A stretch of DNA of 64,000 nt from Halichondria panicea (Eukaryota > Porifera > Demospongiae > Suberitida > Halichondriidae), in contig NC_087377.1 of assembly GCF_963675165.1 (NCBI RefSeq), positions 16,968,518-17,032,517 of the forward strand, written 5' to 3'. Below are positions 52,028 to 63,983 of this stretch, one piece after another (the stretch's first letter is position 1; each line of letters opens with the position of its first letter). The position numbers and the translations under genes were made by a program. The notes beneath the pieces are model-generated. The model ran no database searches, was not told the origin of the DNA, and worked only from the letters and a program-made list of their open reading frames with translations.

Positions 52028-52965
52028 AGCTGTTGAGATGCATGGTAGTGCATGTGCGGCCATTTATAATAATAATGCTGTATCCAGCGTGAGTTTTTAA
52101 GCCTTGGCTATTTTCTGAAATAGCAGCTTGCCTGATATAGAGTGGACATGGTCACTATAGGTAAATTGTTGTGTTAAGATCTGTACGCTTATATATAATT
52201 ATAATTATGCTTCGATCAAGTCCAGCTCATGCAGTAACGATTGGTCTATAGATACAATAATTATATTTAATCTGCTATAATTTATTTATACCTTTTACAG
52301 GAAGCTAGAATTATATTAGCTGTTCCTGGTATAACTGCATTGATCACCTAAAAAAAGCTTGCTGAATGGAACCTCATGCACAGACTGTCAGAGCTCACTT
52401 CACTTTGCATGGTCCAGTGATAGCTATGCATACACGAGCTGATAGCACCAGATTCTGTGATGGCAGTCCTAAATTTAACTTGGCCATTTTGGTCCACTGC
52501 GCATGCACTGTGTAAAAGCTCATAGCCATGGCAGCAGAACCTAATTTCATATACGCACCAGATTCTAAATTGAAGTTGGCCACTTTGGTCCACTGATCCA
52601 TCAGCAATTATGTATACCAGGTCTAAGATTTGTTGATTCACCTTATAGCTGCTACAATACCATGCATATGCACCCTCAATAGCCTTCACTCCTTATCCAA
52701 TATGCAACAAGTATCCAATATGAATGGAAGTGTTAGAACTAACGGTTCTTAAGAATTCCAGGTAATAAAGATAGAGAAAGAAAGCAAAGCAAATCTGAGT
52801 ACCTGAGTTTCTTTAAAGTGGTTTGTCAGATATTATGATACTGTTGCAATTGGTGTATAGGACACTACCAACAAGAAACGATAATCTGTCGTTTAATGCA
52901 ATTATATATATACACAAGGATAATAATAATCGGCAACTACTAAAGCCGCTATATATAGAAATCCT

Positions 52966-53440
52966 GGTAAGACTGCAATGTTATGCTATATTTTTAGCTC
53001 ATAAAATTAATGTTCACTCTGGAATAATAAACTGTATATAGTAACTGAACTCTAAACTCGTTGAACCTATTTACTTATAAATCTTATAAATTATTATTAT
53101 GTATATTTTATCCTCACGTGATTTTTGTGTTTATGCCATGCTAGCCTCGTTGTTTGCCTAACTGTTATAAAAGCGAAAACTCGGCCTGGGATCGAGGCTA
53201 ATGCCATGGTAAGACTGCAATGTTATATATTTTTAGCTCATAAAATTAATGTTCACTCTGGAATAATAAACTGTATATAGTAACTGAACTCTAAACTCAT
53301 TGAACCTATTTACTTATAAATCTTATAAATTATTATTATGTATATTTTATCCTCACGTGATTTTTGTGTTTATGCCATGCTAGCCTTGTTGTTCGCCTAA
53401 CTGTTATAAAAGCGAAAACTCGGCCTGGGATCGAGGCTAT
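52966..53440. repeat. Tandem duplication of a 237-bp block
   Basis: TGGTAAGACTGCAATGTTAT through AAAGCGAAAACTCGGCCTGG is present at 52966-53204 and again at 53206-53440 with about 3 percent differences. The block end recurs alone at 54668-54702. The surrounding 53,450-55,790 holds no gene I can support other than the MITE below. Confidence 0.75.
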
Positions 53441-53599
53441 AATGCCATGCATGTGTTTTCTGAAATAAGATTTAATTTGTCACTGGTGTCTCAGAACTAA
53501 CTATGGTCCTATATAGTTGTCAGCGCATGCTTAAAATTTTCATTGTATTTGTGTCGGCTAATTAACCAATAATACATTGTATTATAGAAAATTCACAGA

Positions 53600-53783
53600 T
53601 ACCGTATGCCGGTGGAAAATTTCGAGGTGTTTTTTAATTTCGCGTTTTTTGTGGGTGGCTGCATGCAGAACACGAAAATTAGAACCCGTGGAAGGCTTCA
53701 TATGCGCATGCAAGATAGGTGCCACAACACCCTACTACCCGCGAAATGTTCTAAATATTGAAAATTTTCCACCCGTATGGTAC
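53600..53783. mobile_element. MITE with TACCGTATGCCGG ends
   Basis: TACCGTATGCCGGTGGAAAATTT and AAAATTTTCCACCCGTATGGTA bound 184 bp at a TA target. A diverged member of the CCGTATAGCG family. Confidence 0.55.
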
Positions 53784-55788
53784 ATATAGTATACACATTA
53801 TAGAGAGCTGCTTCACAAGGAGAGTTGCCATGCAGTTGTGCTGCAGCATGATTATAGTGACCCAGCTAGGGCATGTAACTTCATGGATGATGATTGAATG
53901 CCTCAAATTATGAAGGTTTAGCAGGCTGCTGGACCTCTCTGATATTCTAGACCTCTATTTGTAACTCATAATTTATGTTTGAGAAAGGTAGATTCTCTTC
54001 ATGGCTCTGAGCTGCCAGAAACAACACTCGAATGAACAGGTATACATATACACTCCAGTCCTGTGAGTATAGGAAAGATTACCAAAGACAAAAAGAGGGT
54101 TTCAACCTTACCTCACACTATCCAGTCTCCTCCCTTAGTAGAAAAGAGGAGCACTGTTGGGATAGCTGGATATTATCATTGCTCTTGTGCAGAGAAGTAT
54201 AGACATTCTATAATAATATATGTGTACATGCGATGTAAATTAAATGTGTCGTATTAAACAGGTCATTGTCAATCCCCCTGATGATGGCACCACCAAGTCC
54301 TCTAGCTCACATGCACTCTTCACTTCATCCACCATAAGATAATTATACCAATGATGGATCTAGATCTTTCCAAACAAAAATGACTTGATATGATAGAACC
54401 ACACAACAAATCTGACCTTGACGAGCTTTAATTGTCAAGATTTGTAGCCTCCTCACTTGTTCTTCTGTCTTCAGAATAATGTTTTCTAAATAATTAAGAG
54501 CCATTCCAATCGATTAATGATAAACGGGATACTGACTGCTAGTACGATAGTACACGAATATAAATGTGAACAAAAATATCCATTAGTCTAATTTTTAATC
54601 TACTTGAATGACTGGCGCATGCATGCGCAGACAACTAGTGCAGGCCTATAGTTGTTCACCTAAACGTTATAAAAGCGAAAACTCGGCCTGGGATCGAGGC
54701 TAGCTATAATATAAAGCTACGACAATTCAGATGTAGATTAAATTTGGAATGTACCTTGCCATGTCTTGAACATGCACACGCATACATTGCATGCAAAAAT
54801 AGTTTTTTTATGCATGAGTCTAATCTATAGCTACACAATTGTATTGGCCGCATCTCCTTTAACACGCAGGAAGAAACATCAATGATCATTAACTCTATCT
54901 GCTGCCATTGACTATAAGTTGGACTTACTATTCCTCACGAATACTAAACTATTAATTTTTATCTTTACACTATATACTTGTAATAGTTTATACACTTGTA
55001 CACCTATCCCTGGTGGTGTGTTAATTGTTATTATTGTTGTAACATGCATGATATTACTACATGTTTTACTTCATTGAAAGATATTTTCCCCGCCTATATA
55101 GCATGCAGTATGCAAGGATATCGGGTACACTTACCAGTACTATAGGTTTTGCGTTATTGTTGAGAATTGATTATTTAATAAACTGATTAAATTTGCTGAT
55201 TATATAAGCATGTACCGCGAACATTTATATGCAAGATTAACGCATGCATGCATGTATGCTGCAGAAAGGCTGCGCTATTCTGCGAAAATTAAATCTGCGA
55301 AAACCTTTTTATTAAACAGTCATCGTGCGAAGTTTATGTATACCCACTATATACAATGCTCGTAAAAAATTCATTTTTGGTACATGTATATTGAACTGTA
55401 ATATGCATGCTAGCTATTCTTTTATGCTCAAGTTAACAGCCTATATTATAATTGCCTCCAAAACACGGCATATAGGCCCCATGTCGTTGCACAAGTAACA
55501 CAAACTAATAATGGCCATAATTTATGCATATGACCTCTATCTATTAATTCTACAATATATAGGAGATAATATTACCTACCATGCAGTACTTCCGGGCCTA
55601 CAAAATATGTTTATACTATAATTATGACTCGTATATTGACCTGTACGTATTTCAAAACCTCCCTATTATTCTAGCTCATAAATGTAATAAAAGTGCCTAT
55701 TATCAGTGCAATCTGTTGAAGGTGTACATGCATGTGCTCCATTTATAGGATGCTTATATACGGTCTCACCAAAGAAAGTTTGGCATTA

Positions 55789-56055
55789 TCAAACTGCCCG
55801 TGTTGGTGAATCCTGCTGAGGAGCGTGTTGGTGGCTATCTTGTAGATATTGATTGGCAATATGTCGACTAATCTGCTTCAGCGATTTCTTCACTTCACAA
55901 CTGGGAGCAGTGTATTGTCTGTCAGCAGTATCATCGTACAATTCAATCGTCTGAGTGGGCCAGGAGGCCCTGTGCGCACAACACATGTGATGCTTTGCTA
56001 AAGCTACCAATCTCGTATGCCAATTATAGCGAATTTCACGGAAAGTGGATGGCAA
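55789..56055 (-). other. Unassigned open frame downstream of the integrase exon
   Basis: An 88-codon frame (LVALAKHHMCCAHRASW, SCEVKKSLKQISRHIANQYL) with balanced composition lies 600 bp beyond the transposase 3' end on the same strand. Not recognised. It could be an exon of a second gene of the same element, or chance. Confidence 0.2.
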
Positions 56056-56659
56056 TCCTCAACGACAATGACCTTTGTTGCATGGGTAATGAACTGTTTG
56101 TAACTTCTTTCTGAATGGACCATGAACTTCTTAATTAAGTATCGTCATTATCATTATGTTACTATTCCCTGAATGGACCTTGAACTTCTTAAGTTTAATT
56201 ATTTGTGCTGATCACGTCATAATTGTTTTGGCTATATACACAGTAAAAACAGATAATTATGTTATAATAACATAAAACATCTCAAATAAAATGCATCATT
56301 TGAAATTATTTTAATGTAGAAATGACATAAATTTCTGTCATTTTAACACTAAAATACGATGATGCATCCCATATAACATATGTGTTTTTGCTGTGCTATA
56401 CTTAGCTTACTCTCAGTGTCATCCTTCATTTCAATCAATCACCTTCATGGATGTTCATAATAATTATATGATTATCGTCAATTCTAACAATAACTCCCTT
56501 TCATTATATAGGTAGTATTGTTTTGGCTTATAGCTATGTACTGCATGCATACTCTCATTAATCATTTTTCATGTTGATAATTATGAGCTTTGTTTACTGA
56601 GCATCACAATGGCATGCATCAAAATAATAATTATGTAAGAATAACATCAAAATTGAGTC

Positions 56660-59600
56660 ATCATGGTCATGTTTTATACCGTAATCGTTGACATAAACTG
56701 CAAAACTTGTTCATACAAATCAATGCCAAACTCATCAGAAGGTGCTAACGGATTAACAGCTTGCTGTAGGAGAGCAAAATTCTCTGAACTTAGCCTTATT
56801 GGCACCTCAGGCACAACTATAGAACGTCCCTGAGACGGGATGGGGCCTTCCATATCAATTCCATATTCTTCCTCCACATTCTCAAAAAAATCCAAAGCTG
56901 CGAGTCGTGCTGCAAAAGTAGTGCCCCTGTTGTAAACAACTGGTGTGGAGACTTACGGTGTGCAGTTTGGATTGAGTGATGGTTCCATCCACCAATGAAC
57001 AGTGCAAGTGCCTGATTAATACGTGGAATGAACACATAATGAAGGGAATACAGATGCGTCTCATTCAAACAGTCTAATAGATCCACTTGTTCCATAAAGT
57101 AAAACAGCTTGTAAAAGAGAATAGTCACAGCGGTGCATGTCCCTCCATATAGTCGCTCTATGCGTTGATTATGGACCGAGGCTCCTACAATCACACTCCT
57201 CATATCATGTCCTAACATGTGACGTGCGACCAATACATTTTCCCCACCTTGGTCCATTCTTATAATTATACGAGATGGCAGCTGATGCTTTTGAACTGCA
57301 CACAAAAATAATTCGTACACGGTTGACGATTTATTATTGCCACAACACTTCAAGAAAGTCACCAGCCTACTGCAGCCGTCAATGCAGCCACGAGTGACGA
57401 TTCTCCATCTAATAAGCTTATGATGTGAATCTGAAACAAGATAATTCAACCATAATTAATTTTAATGTGATGAAAATTAGTCAATACTATAATGAAAGCA
57501 CCGCAGGTGCTGACGCCTCGATGGAGATGCCAAAGCTACATAACATAAAGCTACTAATAGCTTTTATACACATGATAAACATTTTTGATTTTGCTGCATG
57601 CAAACTTAGAGTGGGTAATGATTGACCATGATTATTTAAACAATAAAACAATCGATGCCAAAAGTTCAAGTCTAAAATTAATGGCTGCATCAGCAGAGCC
57701 TTGCAGCTCTCTTCTCACTCTTGTAATGCAGCTACCAATAGCTAGCATTCTAGTGCAGAGCTAACTACTAAGTAGAGTAGCAACACTCGGTAAATAAGTT
57801 TGGCTACGTGCCCGGCTTCTGAAAAGACTGCAATGGCATTCCAAGTAAGCAAAACTAGGCGTAACTCGAGAACGAAGCATTATTTTGCAAATCCACGAAT
57901 TAAAATCCAAGTAAACATGACTATAGAAGCCTATAGAAACTCTTACTTGCACTTGATTGCAGTCTACACACACATAGACACACAAACGTATACCTCGCTT
58001 GCGCATGCGCACCGAGGCATAATAATGGTCTAACTGGTTTGGGTTTACGGGGCTGCCCAGGGTAATTAAAAGCGTATCACATACGGATCAGTAATTGCAC
58101 AGGATTCAAACAACAGCTGCGGCTAAAAATATTATTAAAATTGCTGAGAACGGCATCATAAACGATTAGGTTACTCGTATAAGGGATTAAGAACACTCAT
58201 AACAAACACAGGCAAGGGCCAATTAGAAGCCTTGCCATTGCTTGTTACTCGTACTACTTGATCAGAGGCTGCAGCTATATACGATATTTTGCTAGCAATT
58301 AGAATTCGAGAGACCAGAAAGGTGTTCATTTACGTCTACTAACGCTCCAGTAAAATGAGACCGCTTCCTTTTTTGCCTTTGGAAAGGGCTACTTTTAACC
58401 GTGCGTAAAGAATCTCACGCACGGAATAACTCTTCTTTGATAAGAATACACAAGTCACAAATTAATACTCGCGCTTATTTATTAATGTTACCATGCAGAC
58501 TCAATTACAAACACATCTATGGCTGCTTGTCGCGGCTAAATGTTTGGCATCCATCCACGCATTATGTAATTTGTGGTTAGTTCTACGCTGGGACAACTCT
58601 TTGATAAGTAGCATACCAGTTCAACAGGAAGTGGTTTAGCAGGTAAGTTCTTTTCACCTGCACAAACTCAAAGTCTACCATGTGAAAGTCTACACTAAAA
58701 AGCTGCTACTTAGCTAGCAGCTACTGTAGATACCAGTATCAATATGACTCAGAGGTGATTACGGTTAAAGTTTATTGAGGCTACTATTTGAGAGCGGCTT
58801 TTATCGCACTGAAGATGGGGATTAATTTTAGAGGCTACTACTATTTGAGTGTGGGCTTTATACAAGGGCAGATTTTGACGAATATCAAAAGGATGATACC
58901 GTATATTTATTCGATCTAAGGTGACACTTTTAAAGCCTAATTTTGGAGGTTGAAAAATTATGTTGAAGTCTTGGTGTTGCATATTTGATCGTTGTTTCTC
59001 TATAGAGGCTATATAGTTTGACCTCTATTTAGAATGTGACATACAAAAATATTGTTAACACAGCAGTCGCTACAGTATAGCCGGACCACGAATATTTTAC
59101 CCAGCGACCTTGACTACCTTTACCTGCAGTGCAAGCAGAAAATAAGATCCACGAATGGACTTCCTCCCGCTCCCCCCCTAAACATCTGCATTCAGGAATA
59201 TGGAAAGGCAATCTCAAAACCCACTAGAATTTATCCTAGATCGACCTTCGAATGAACACCAGTCATGTCTCTGTTATTAATTATTAAACAGGGTGTTGAA
59301 ATAATTATGGTGACTTTTAGACCCCCCTTATTTCCACTCGCTACTTCAAAGTCCTGTAAATGACACCCTGCTGACTAAATAACCCGAAATAACCTGCTAT
59401 ACAGTACTTTTAGAGGTTACAAAATTGCATATTATGGAGGGCCGTGCATGTCCCATATTTGGAGGGCTGCTTTACATGGATACCTTTAGCTATTTTCCAA
59501 CAATCAACATCAAGCTTTTGGGAGACTTAAAGAAGGCCTGTAAGGCCTTAAAGTTATTGCGGGGGACAAGATAATCCCTCTTTCCTATTTTTCCTATAAT

Positions 59601-60464
59601 TATATCTACATGTATATGGTTCCAGTTTTCAATATGCATTTACAAAAACTTGTACAAATAATAATTATACCCACCAATATGCCAGAGGGAGTTTGGACCA
59701 GCAACTGAGTAAGGCTGTCGTCGACTAAGACCACCCATCAATCTTGAAGCTGCACTTAATGGGTCAGATGACCTTAGAGAACATCGGACTCTATCCCTTG
59801 ACATTAATCCCATTCTTCTCAGCCTTCCACATACCATCATAATGACTCTTAACGTCGGGGATTCTGAATGAATTTCCTTGACAATTCTGTTGAGCTCATC
59901 ATTTGATAAAGTTGTTGCAGAGTCATCCAGCAATTCAAACTCAACTCGTCTTCTGTATACACTAGTAAAACATGTATTACTTATGTTTATCAGTCAAAAA
60001 CTTAATTATATATGGTCATACAAGACACACCCAGCAGGGCCGCAATTTCAGTCCAGTTAAAATTTAGTGATGATAGGTACACTAGTTGTTCCTTTTCAAT
60101 TTCAAACTTAGGTCTTCCTCTTCCCAAGATTCTTCTAGCAGCTTGATACTGGAATTTGCTGGTTTCTACATCCAACATCTCTTCATATTGCACCCACTGT
60201 CTGTGTACACTTCTCAGGCACTCTAGTAGATGAACCAAATTCGATTGATTACTAGCTCATCTTCTTCTCCAACTTCAGAACCCCCTTGCAGCATTTGATC
60301 AGATAGTTGCATGCAAGTACTCAGACAAACTTCTAGTCTTGACAAAACATAGTCACAAAATTCTCGATTCGCTATTCATGTTGATGTTCTGTGTTCTCTA
60401 GGAATCTACTGACATCAATAAAGTATTGACTCCATGCTCCAAACAATTCATCCTGCTCAGCCAT
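56660..60464 (-). pseudogene. DDE-integrase transposase (rve-like), decayed
   Basis: Pieces in order on the minus strand: 60464-about 60370 (MAEQDELFGAWSQYF), about 60257-60002 (GRGRPKFEIEKEQL, then an HTH FNWTEIAALLGVSCMTIY), about 59951-59675 (RRVEFELLDDS.., SAASRLMGGLSRRQPYSVAGPNSLWHI, donor GTGGGT) and 57430-about 56660 ([20 protein letters not shown], first catalytic [11 protein letters not shown], second [12 protein letters not shown], catalytic E). The C-terminal part continues in another frame ([15 protein letters not shown]..) after a shift at an A7 tract near 56885, and the donor after the HTH exon is not evident. The family is a multi-copy integrase-core transposase known from many animals. 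This copy is probably inactive. Confidence 0.65.
57450..59670. other. Long intron of the transposase with transposon debris
   Basis: Holds a CACGAATATTTTACC relic near 59085, repeats of GAGGCTACTATTTGAG (58770-58860) and no supportable coding exon. Short frames here have no recognisable motif. Confidence 0.4.
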
Positions 60465-60805
60465 TCTAGCTAGCTAGCTTGTTATGAAAGCTAAGGCAGC
60501 AAGGTTGCTTATGCGCATGCGCATATGAAAAGGTTATAAGGTCACGTACGTCATGCTATAAGGTTACGTACGCCACGTTATAAGGTCACGTACGTCATGC
60601 TGTATGCCACGTTATAAGGTCACGTACGTCATGTTATAACATTCAAACGTCATAACGCCATCATTTCTTTATGTTACAAACCGCTTGCCATAAGCCCGAC
60701 CGTCCCTAACGAGGTTTCAAACCTACGTCAGGATCAGAGGAGGCTGGAACCACTTGACCTTAGCTAATTAAGGTCACTAATTGGATTTATCCAAACTTCT
60801 CTTGC

Positions 60806-61100
60806 AGACTACTTCAAGCCTAGTTTTTAGTGTCTATCAGTTTAAAACGTTATTTTTCAGGGGGGGTCAAATTTTATTTTCGCCAATTTGGCTCAGAAGC
60901 AGAGATACAATCAAAAGTATTGCTCTTGCACTAGCCTCGATAGCAGGAGCGGTTTGTTCTCTAGGTCACTGCATAGCGGGCTTTGAGACTTGTATTTCTG
61001 CTTCTGAGCAAAATTGGTGAAAGTAAATTTGACCCCCCCTGAAAAATAACGTTTTAAACTGATAGACACTAAAAACTAGGCTTGAAGTAGTCTGCAAGTA
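60806..61100. repeat. Foldback repeat with about 100-bp arms
   Basis: GCAGACTACTTCAAGCCTAG...AACGTTATTTTTCAGGGGGG at the left is inverted at the right (CCCCCCTGAAAAATAACGTT...CTAGGCTTGAAGTAGTCTGC), loop about 85 bp. The arms are nearly identical, so the element is young or under conversion. Confidence 0.75.
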
Positions 61101-61109
61101 GCCTCTATC

Positions 61110-62870
61110 CCAGCACCTCTCACTAGAGGGCCTGGTAACCACTGTTTGCGCGTGGGTGGATTCAATAGTAAATTTGTTAGTAAAACTCTTTGTAATTTAT
61201 CAATTAACCTTTTGTACTATGGTCACCCACGTGGTTGATTAAACTATTTAGTGTCAAGAGAGAGAAATCAAACCCATCAAGGATACTAGCAGTCAAACCG
61301 CAATGGTTCCAGCGCATGCTCCTACGTGGAGTTTTATTTTCTCATGAATATATTAATGAGCTATTCGCAATTGCTTGCGCAAAAGTAGCATTTTTTTTAT
61401 AACCCTCTTCCCTTTGCAGTTTGTTTCCTGCTTCCTGCACCAATCGATTACACATGGCAGGAACTAAATATAGCCACAAAGCAGTCACGTGGCTTAGAAA
61501 CTTCAACACAAACAAATTTAGACAAATTTACATGCCACAGCAAACTGAACTGACAAATTGTTGCAAAAGTATATAAGATGAATTTGAACATGTTCAGTGC
61601 TATCTTATAGGATTGTTGAACATTTATATGTAATTGTTTTTCGTGTCGATCCATTGAGAGTCGAGAAATGCATCGTTGAAAATGCTGTATAAAAAACCAC
61701 AAAATAGTACTAGTTGGAGAGATGTGAGCACACAATAAGCCACATTTTGTGTATTACATCCAACAGATGTCCTCCTCAATACATTCTAAGCATCGTCCAA
61801 ATCAGTCGTACTTGTATTCTGTGGTACGAAAAATATGCTATTATTACAGGTCAAATATTTTTTAATCAGGAATTGCCTAAACAGACCACTGTATATGCTT
61901 ACCCCACTGTAGAGAAGCTCAGCTAACCTACCCAGCTTATTTAGTATACCTAGCAAGTGAAATAAACCTGTAATGTTACTCATAAATTATTCCTGAACAT
62001 CCAACATTAACGAGCAACAGGTTAATTAATCTCACCGTTATTTGCCACGTAACAGCGAGTTTTTAAATGTTAGCAGCAGTGGGATACAGCCATTATTACT
62101 GTGGCTGTGGACCAGGGTGTACTTCTGGTCCATTTGCAGAGAGATTGCTGAAACGAAAGAGCCGGAAATTGAATTGGACTCAGACAGTGAAGACCAGTGA
62201 CAGTGACAAGGAGAATATAGAGACAAAAGTCATCAATGGCCTGGAGTAAAAGACGAATTGATAGATATGCAAACATGACTGAACATTTAACCATAGATAG
62301 TGTTTTAACTATGCTCTTTGTATTGTTTACACACTATTTATGATATATTCACATGTAGTGCCATCTACAAAAGTCAACTGACAAATTGTTGCAAAGAGAA
62401 TACACTTACAAAACTCTGCATACACTTAGCTTAATAACATTGGAACAGACTTATATAGTTAGAAGTTGTGTCCCACCCGTAACAGACTAGCTACTCCATG
62501 TAAAAGCCCAAAATCATGTTTACAGGAATGGCAATTTTGGCTACATTACTCAACAAAACTTGCTTCAACTTGAAGTATACGCCTAATTTCAAACATATAC
62601 TACAAAACCAACTTCTGTACTTACCTTCTGAGCTTTGAACAGCTTCTAACAGTGGTCTGGGTCTATGCTACACAGCTCTAACTACAGGCAGCTACTCACA
62701 CAATGGCACCAGCTATTTGCTTCCGGACACTCCCACTTCCTGGAAAATAAACTTCTCGCATTTATTCCAGTTGCTGTTCGACTGCTAGTACCTAGCTAGC
62801 TATGAGATGTTCATCTAGCCTTGTTTTTGAAGCTTGATCTTGGCATCTTCAAACATACTATACTATCTAC
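61110..62870. other. Unannotated A+T-rich stretch
   Basis: Several 60-95-codon frames overlap on both strands but none has a motif, codon consistency or splice context I can defend. Nothing supported. Confidence 0.4.
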
Positions 62871-62894
62871 GAGGGGTCCGACACTCTGTGAAAT

Positions 62895-63000
62895 CTTGTA
62901 CACCTACTTTTGAAATCTTTTGAAATCTCATAAAATCTCATGAAATCCCGAAATCTTGAAATCTCTGAAATCCCACCTTTGACCTCATTTTCCGTAATCT
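62895..63000. repeat. TGAAATCT simple repeat
   Basis: Short units GAAATCTT, TGAAATCTC and TAAAATCTC run irregularly for about 100 bp, then give way to CGTAATCTTATTGTAATCTC. Confidence 0.6.
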
Positions 63001-63114
63001 TATTGTAATCTCAGTGTCATGCTTGACTAGATGGGCGTGGCCTGCCTACAAAAAGGGGACGGGCACGCCCATCTATGCCTTCATGACCGAGGTGCATGAC
63101 TAACTATAGCCTCG

Positions 63115-63201
63115 ATCCCAGGCCGATCCGTCTCTAATTGAACGCTAGGTCGCCTCGAGGAGGCGACCTAGCGTTCAATTAGAGACGGATCGGCCTGGGA
63201 T
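63115..63201. repeat. Perfect palindrome with 42-bp arms
   Basis: Arms 63115-63156 and 63160-63201 are exact complements around GAG, centred on GGTCGCCTC-GAG-GAGGCGACC. The outer part is the dispersed GCCTCGATCCCAGGCCG repeat, and a third diverged arm follows at about 63237-63286. Confidence 0.9.
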
Positions 63202-63289
63202 GGAGCCTTGAGCTGAGAAGGAGGCTAGCCTTACAGTAGCCTTGACCCCAGGCCGATCTGTCTCCAATTGAACGCTAGGTCGCCTACTA

Positions 63290-63983
63290 GGCCTGGTATT
63301 GATTGTATTTGGGCGTGATCTGGGCGTGGTTTTTTAATACATTGACTTGTGGTACAACAAAAAATGAATCCTCCAACAGTGGTCTTCAACAACAGCCTCT
63401 GGGGCAGTATACAGCAGGAAATACTTCCCAGAAGACACTTCTTTGGCAGTGGCAACCAAATCTTTGTCAATTCCTTTATTGCTACTGAGGATGGCAGCAG
63501 AAACACCTCTATTGTTTAGACTCCTGATCTGGTCAATCGTGAGTCTCATGATGAGAGATACAAGGGAAGAGACAATTAACAAGAACAACACTTTTGTCAA
63601 CAGGAGGAGCCTTGGTCCTACCTAGCTTGTAGTCCATTAAAAAGGGTAGCAACTGATATAGCAGAGAGACTTGCCATACCCCGTTGGGAACCAGATAAAC
63701 ACGTCCTTTCCCTCAAACAGGAGCTTGAGAGCCTGGGCCTGTTCTGCCATGAGAGTGAGGCCATCTTGCTTCAAACAAGACAACGCGTTGCATGCCATAG
63801 CTAGCTAGCTATAAATTGAGAACATGACACGGAGCTAAATTACTGTAACTTTTACGGGAGTAAAATGCCTCTACGTACACCTTTAGTATTACAGAAAAAA
63901 AGCAGGAAACAAAATGTAAAGAATAATCTCTGCTTTTGTTTCCTGTTCCTGCCACGCCCAGATACAATCAATACCAGGCCGTA
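63290..63983. mobile_element. Element with GGCCTGGTATTGATTGTAT ends enclosing helicase sequence
   Basis: GGCCTGGTATTGATTGTATTTGGGCGTG-like ends (two parts given here) appear in inverse orientation at 63952-63983 (CACGCCCAGATACAATC, AATACCAGGCC). The 690-bp span contains a RecQ-like fragment and no transposase, as expected for a gene-capturing non-autonomous element. Confidence 0.55.
63340..63800 (-). pseudogene. RecQ-like DNA helicase fragment, frameshifted
   Basis: On the minus strand MACNALSCLKQDGLTLMAEQ, KLLFEGKDVFIWFPTGYGKS (Walker A) and LCY lead to a 2-base insertion (TATATCAG) that breaks CYQLLPFLMDYKLG. After a second shift, LTIDQIRSLNNRGVSAAIL and FLLYTAPEAV continue the helicase motif Ia-II region. 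The DEAH-containing part is not present. RecQ proteins unwind DNA 3'-5'. This piece cannot be active. Confidence 0.7.

Larger units (their letters stand above)
48461..60692. mobile_element. Candidate long element bounded by a 24-bp inverted repeat
   Basis: A 24-base sequence beginning TATGGCAAGCGGTTTG at 48461 is found exactly, in inverse orientation, ending at 60692. Next to both are ATGACGT and CGCGCATGCGC/CGCATGCGC blocks. The only transposase gene between them (60464-56660) starts 205 bp inside the right end, as expected for a transposon. The 12.2-kb span would include later insertions. It could instead be two separate elements of one family. Confidence 0.4.

Noticed and set aside
62067-62294. 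Overlapping 60-74-codon frames on both strands
   Set aside because: No splice signals, domain or conservation within the window. Probably chance.
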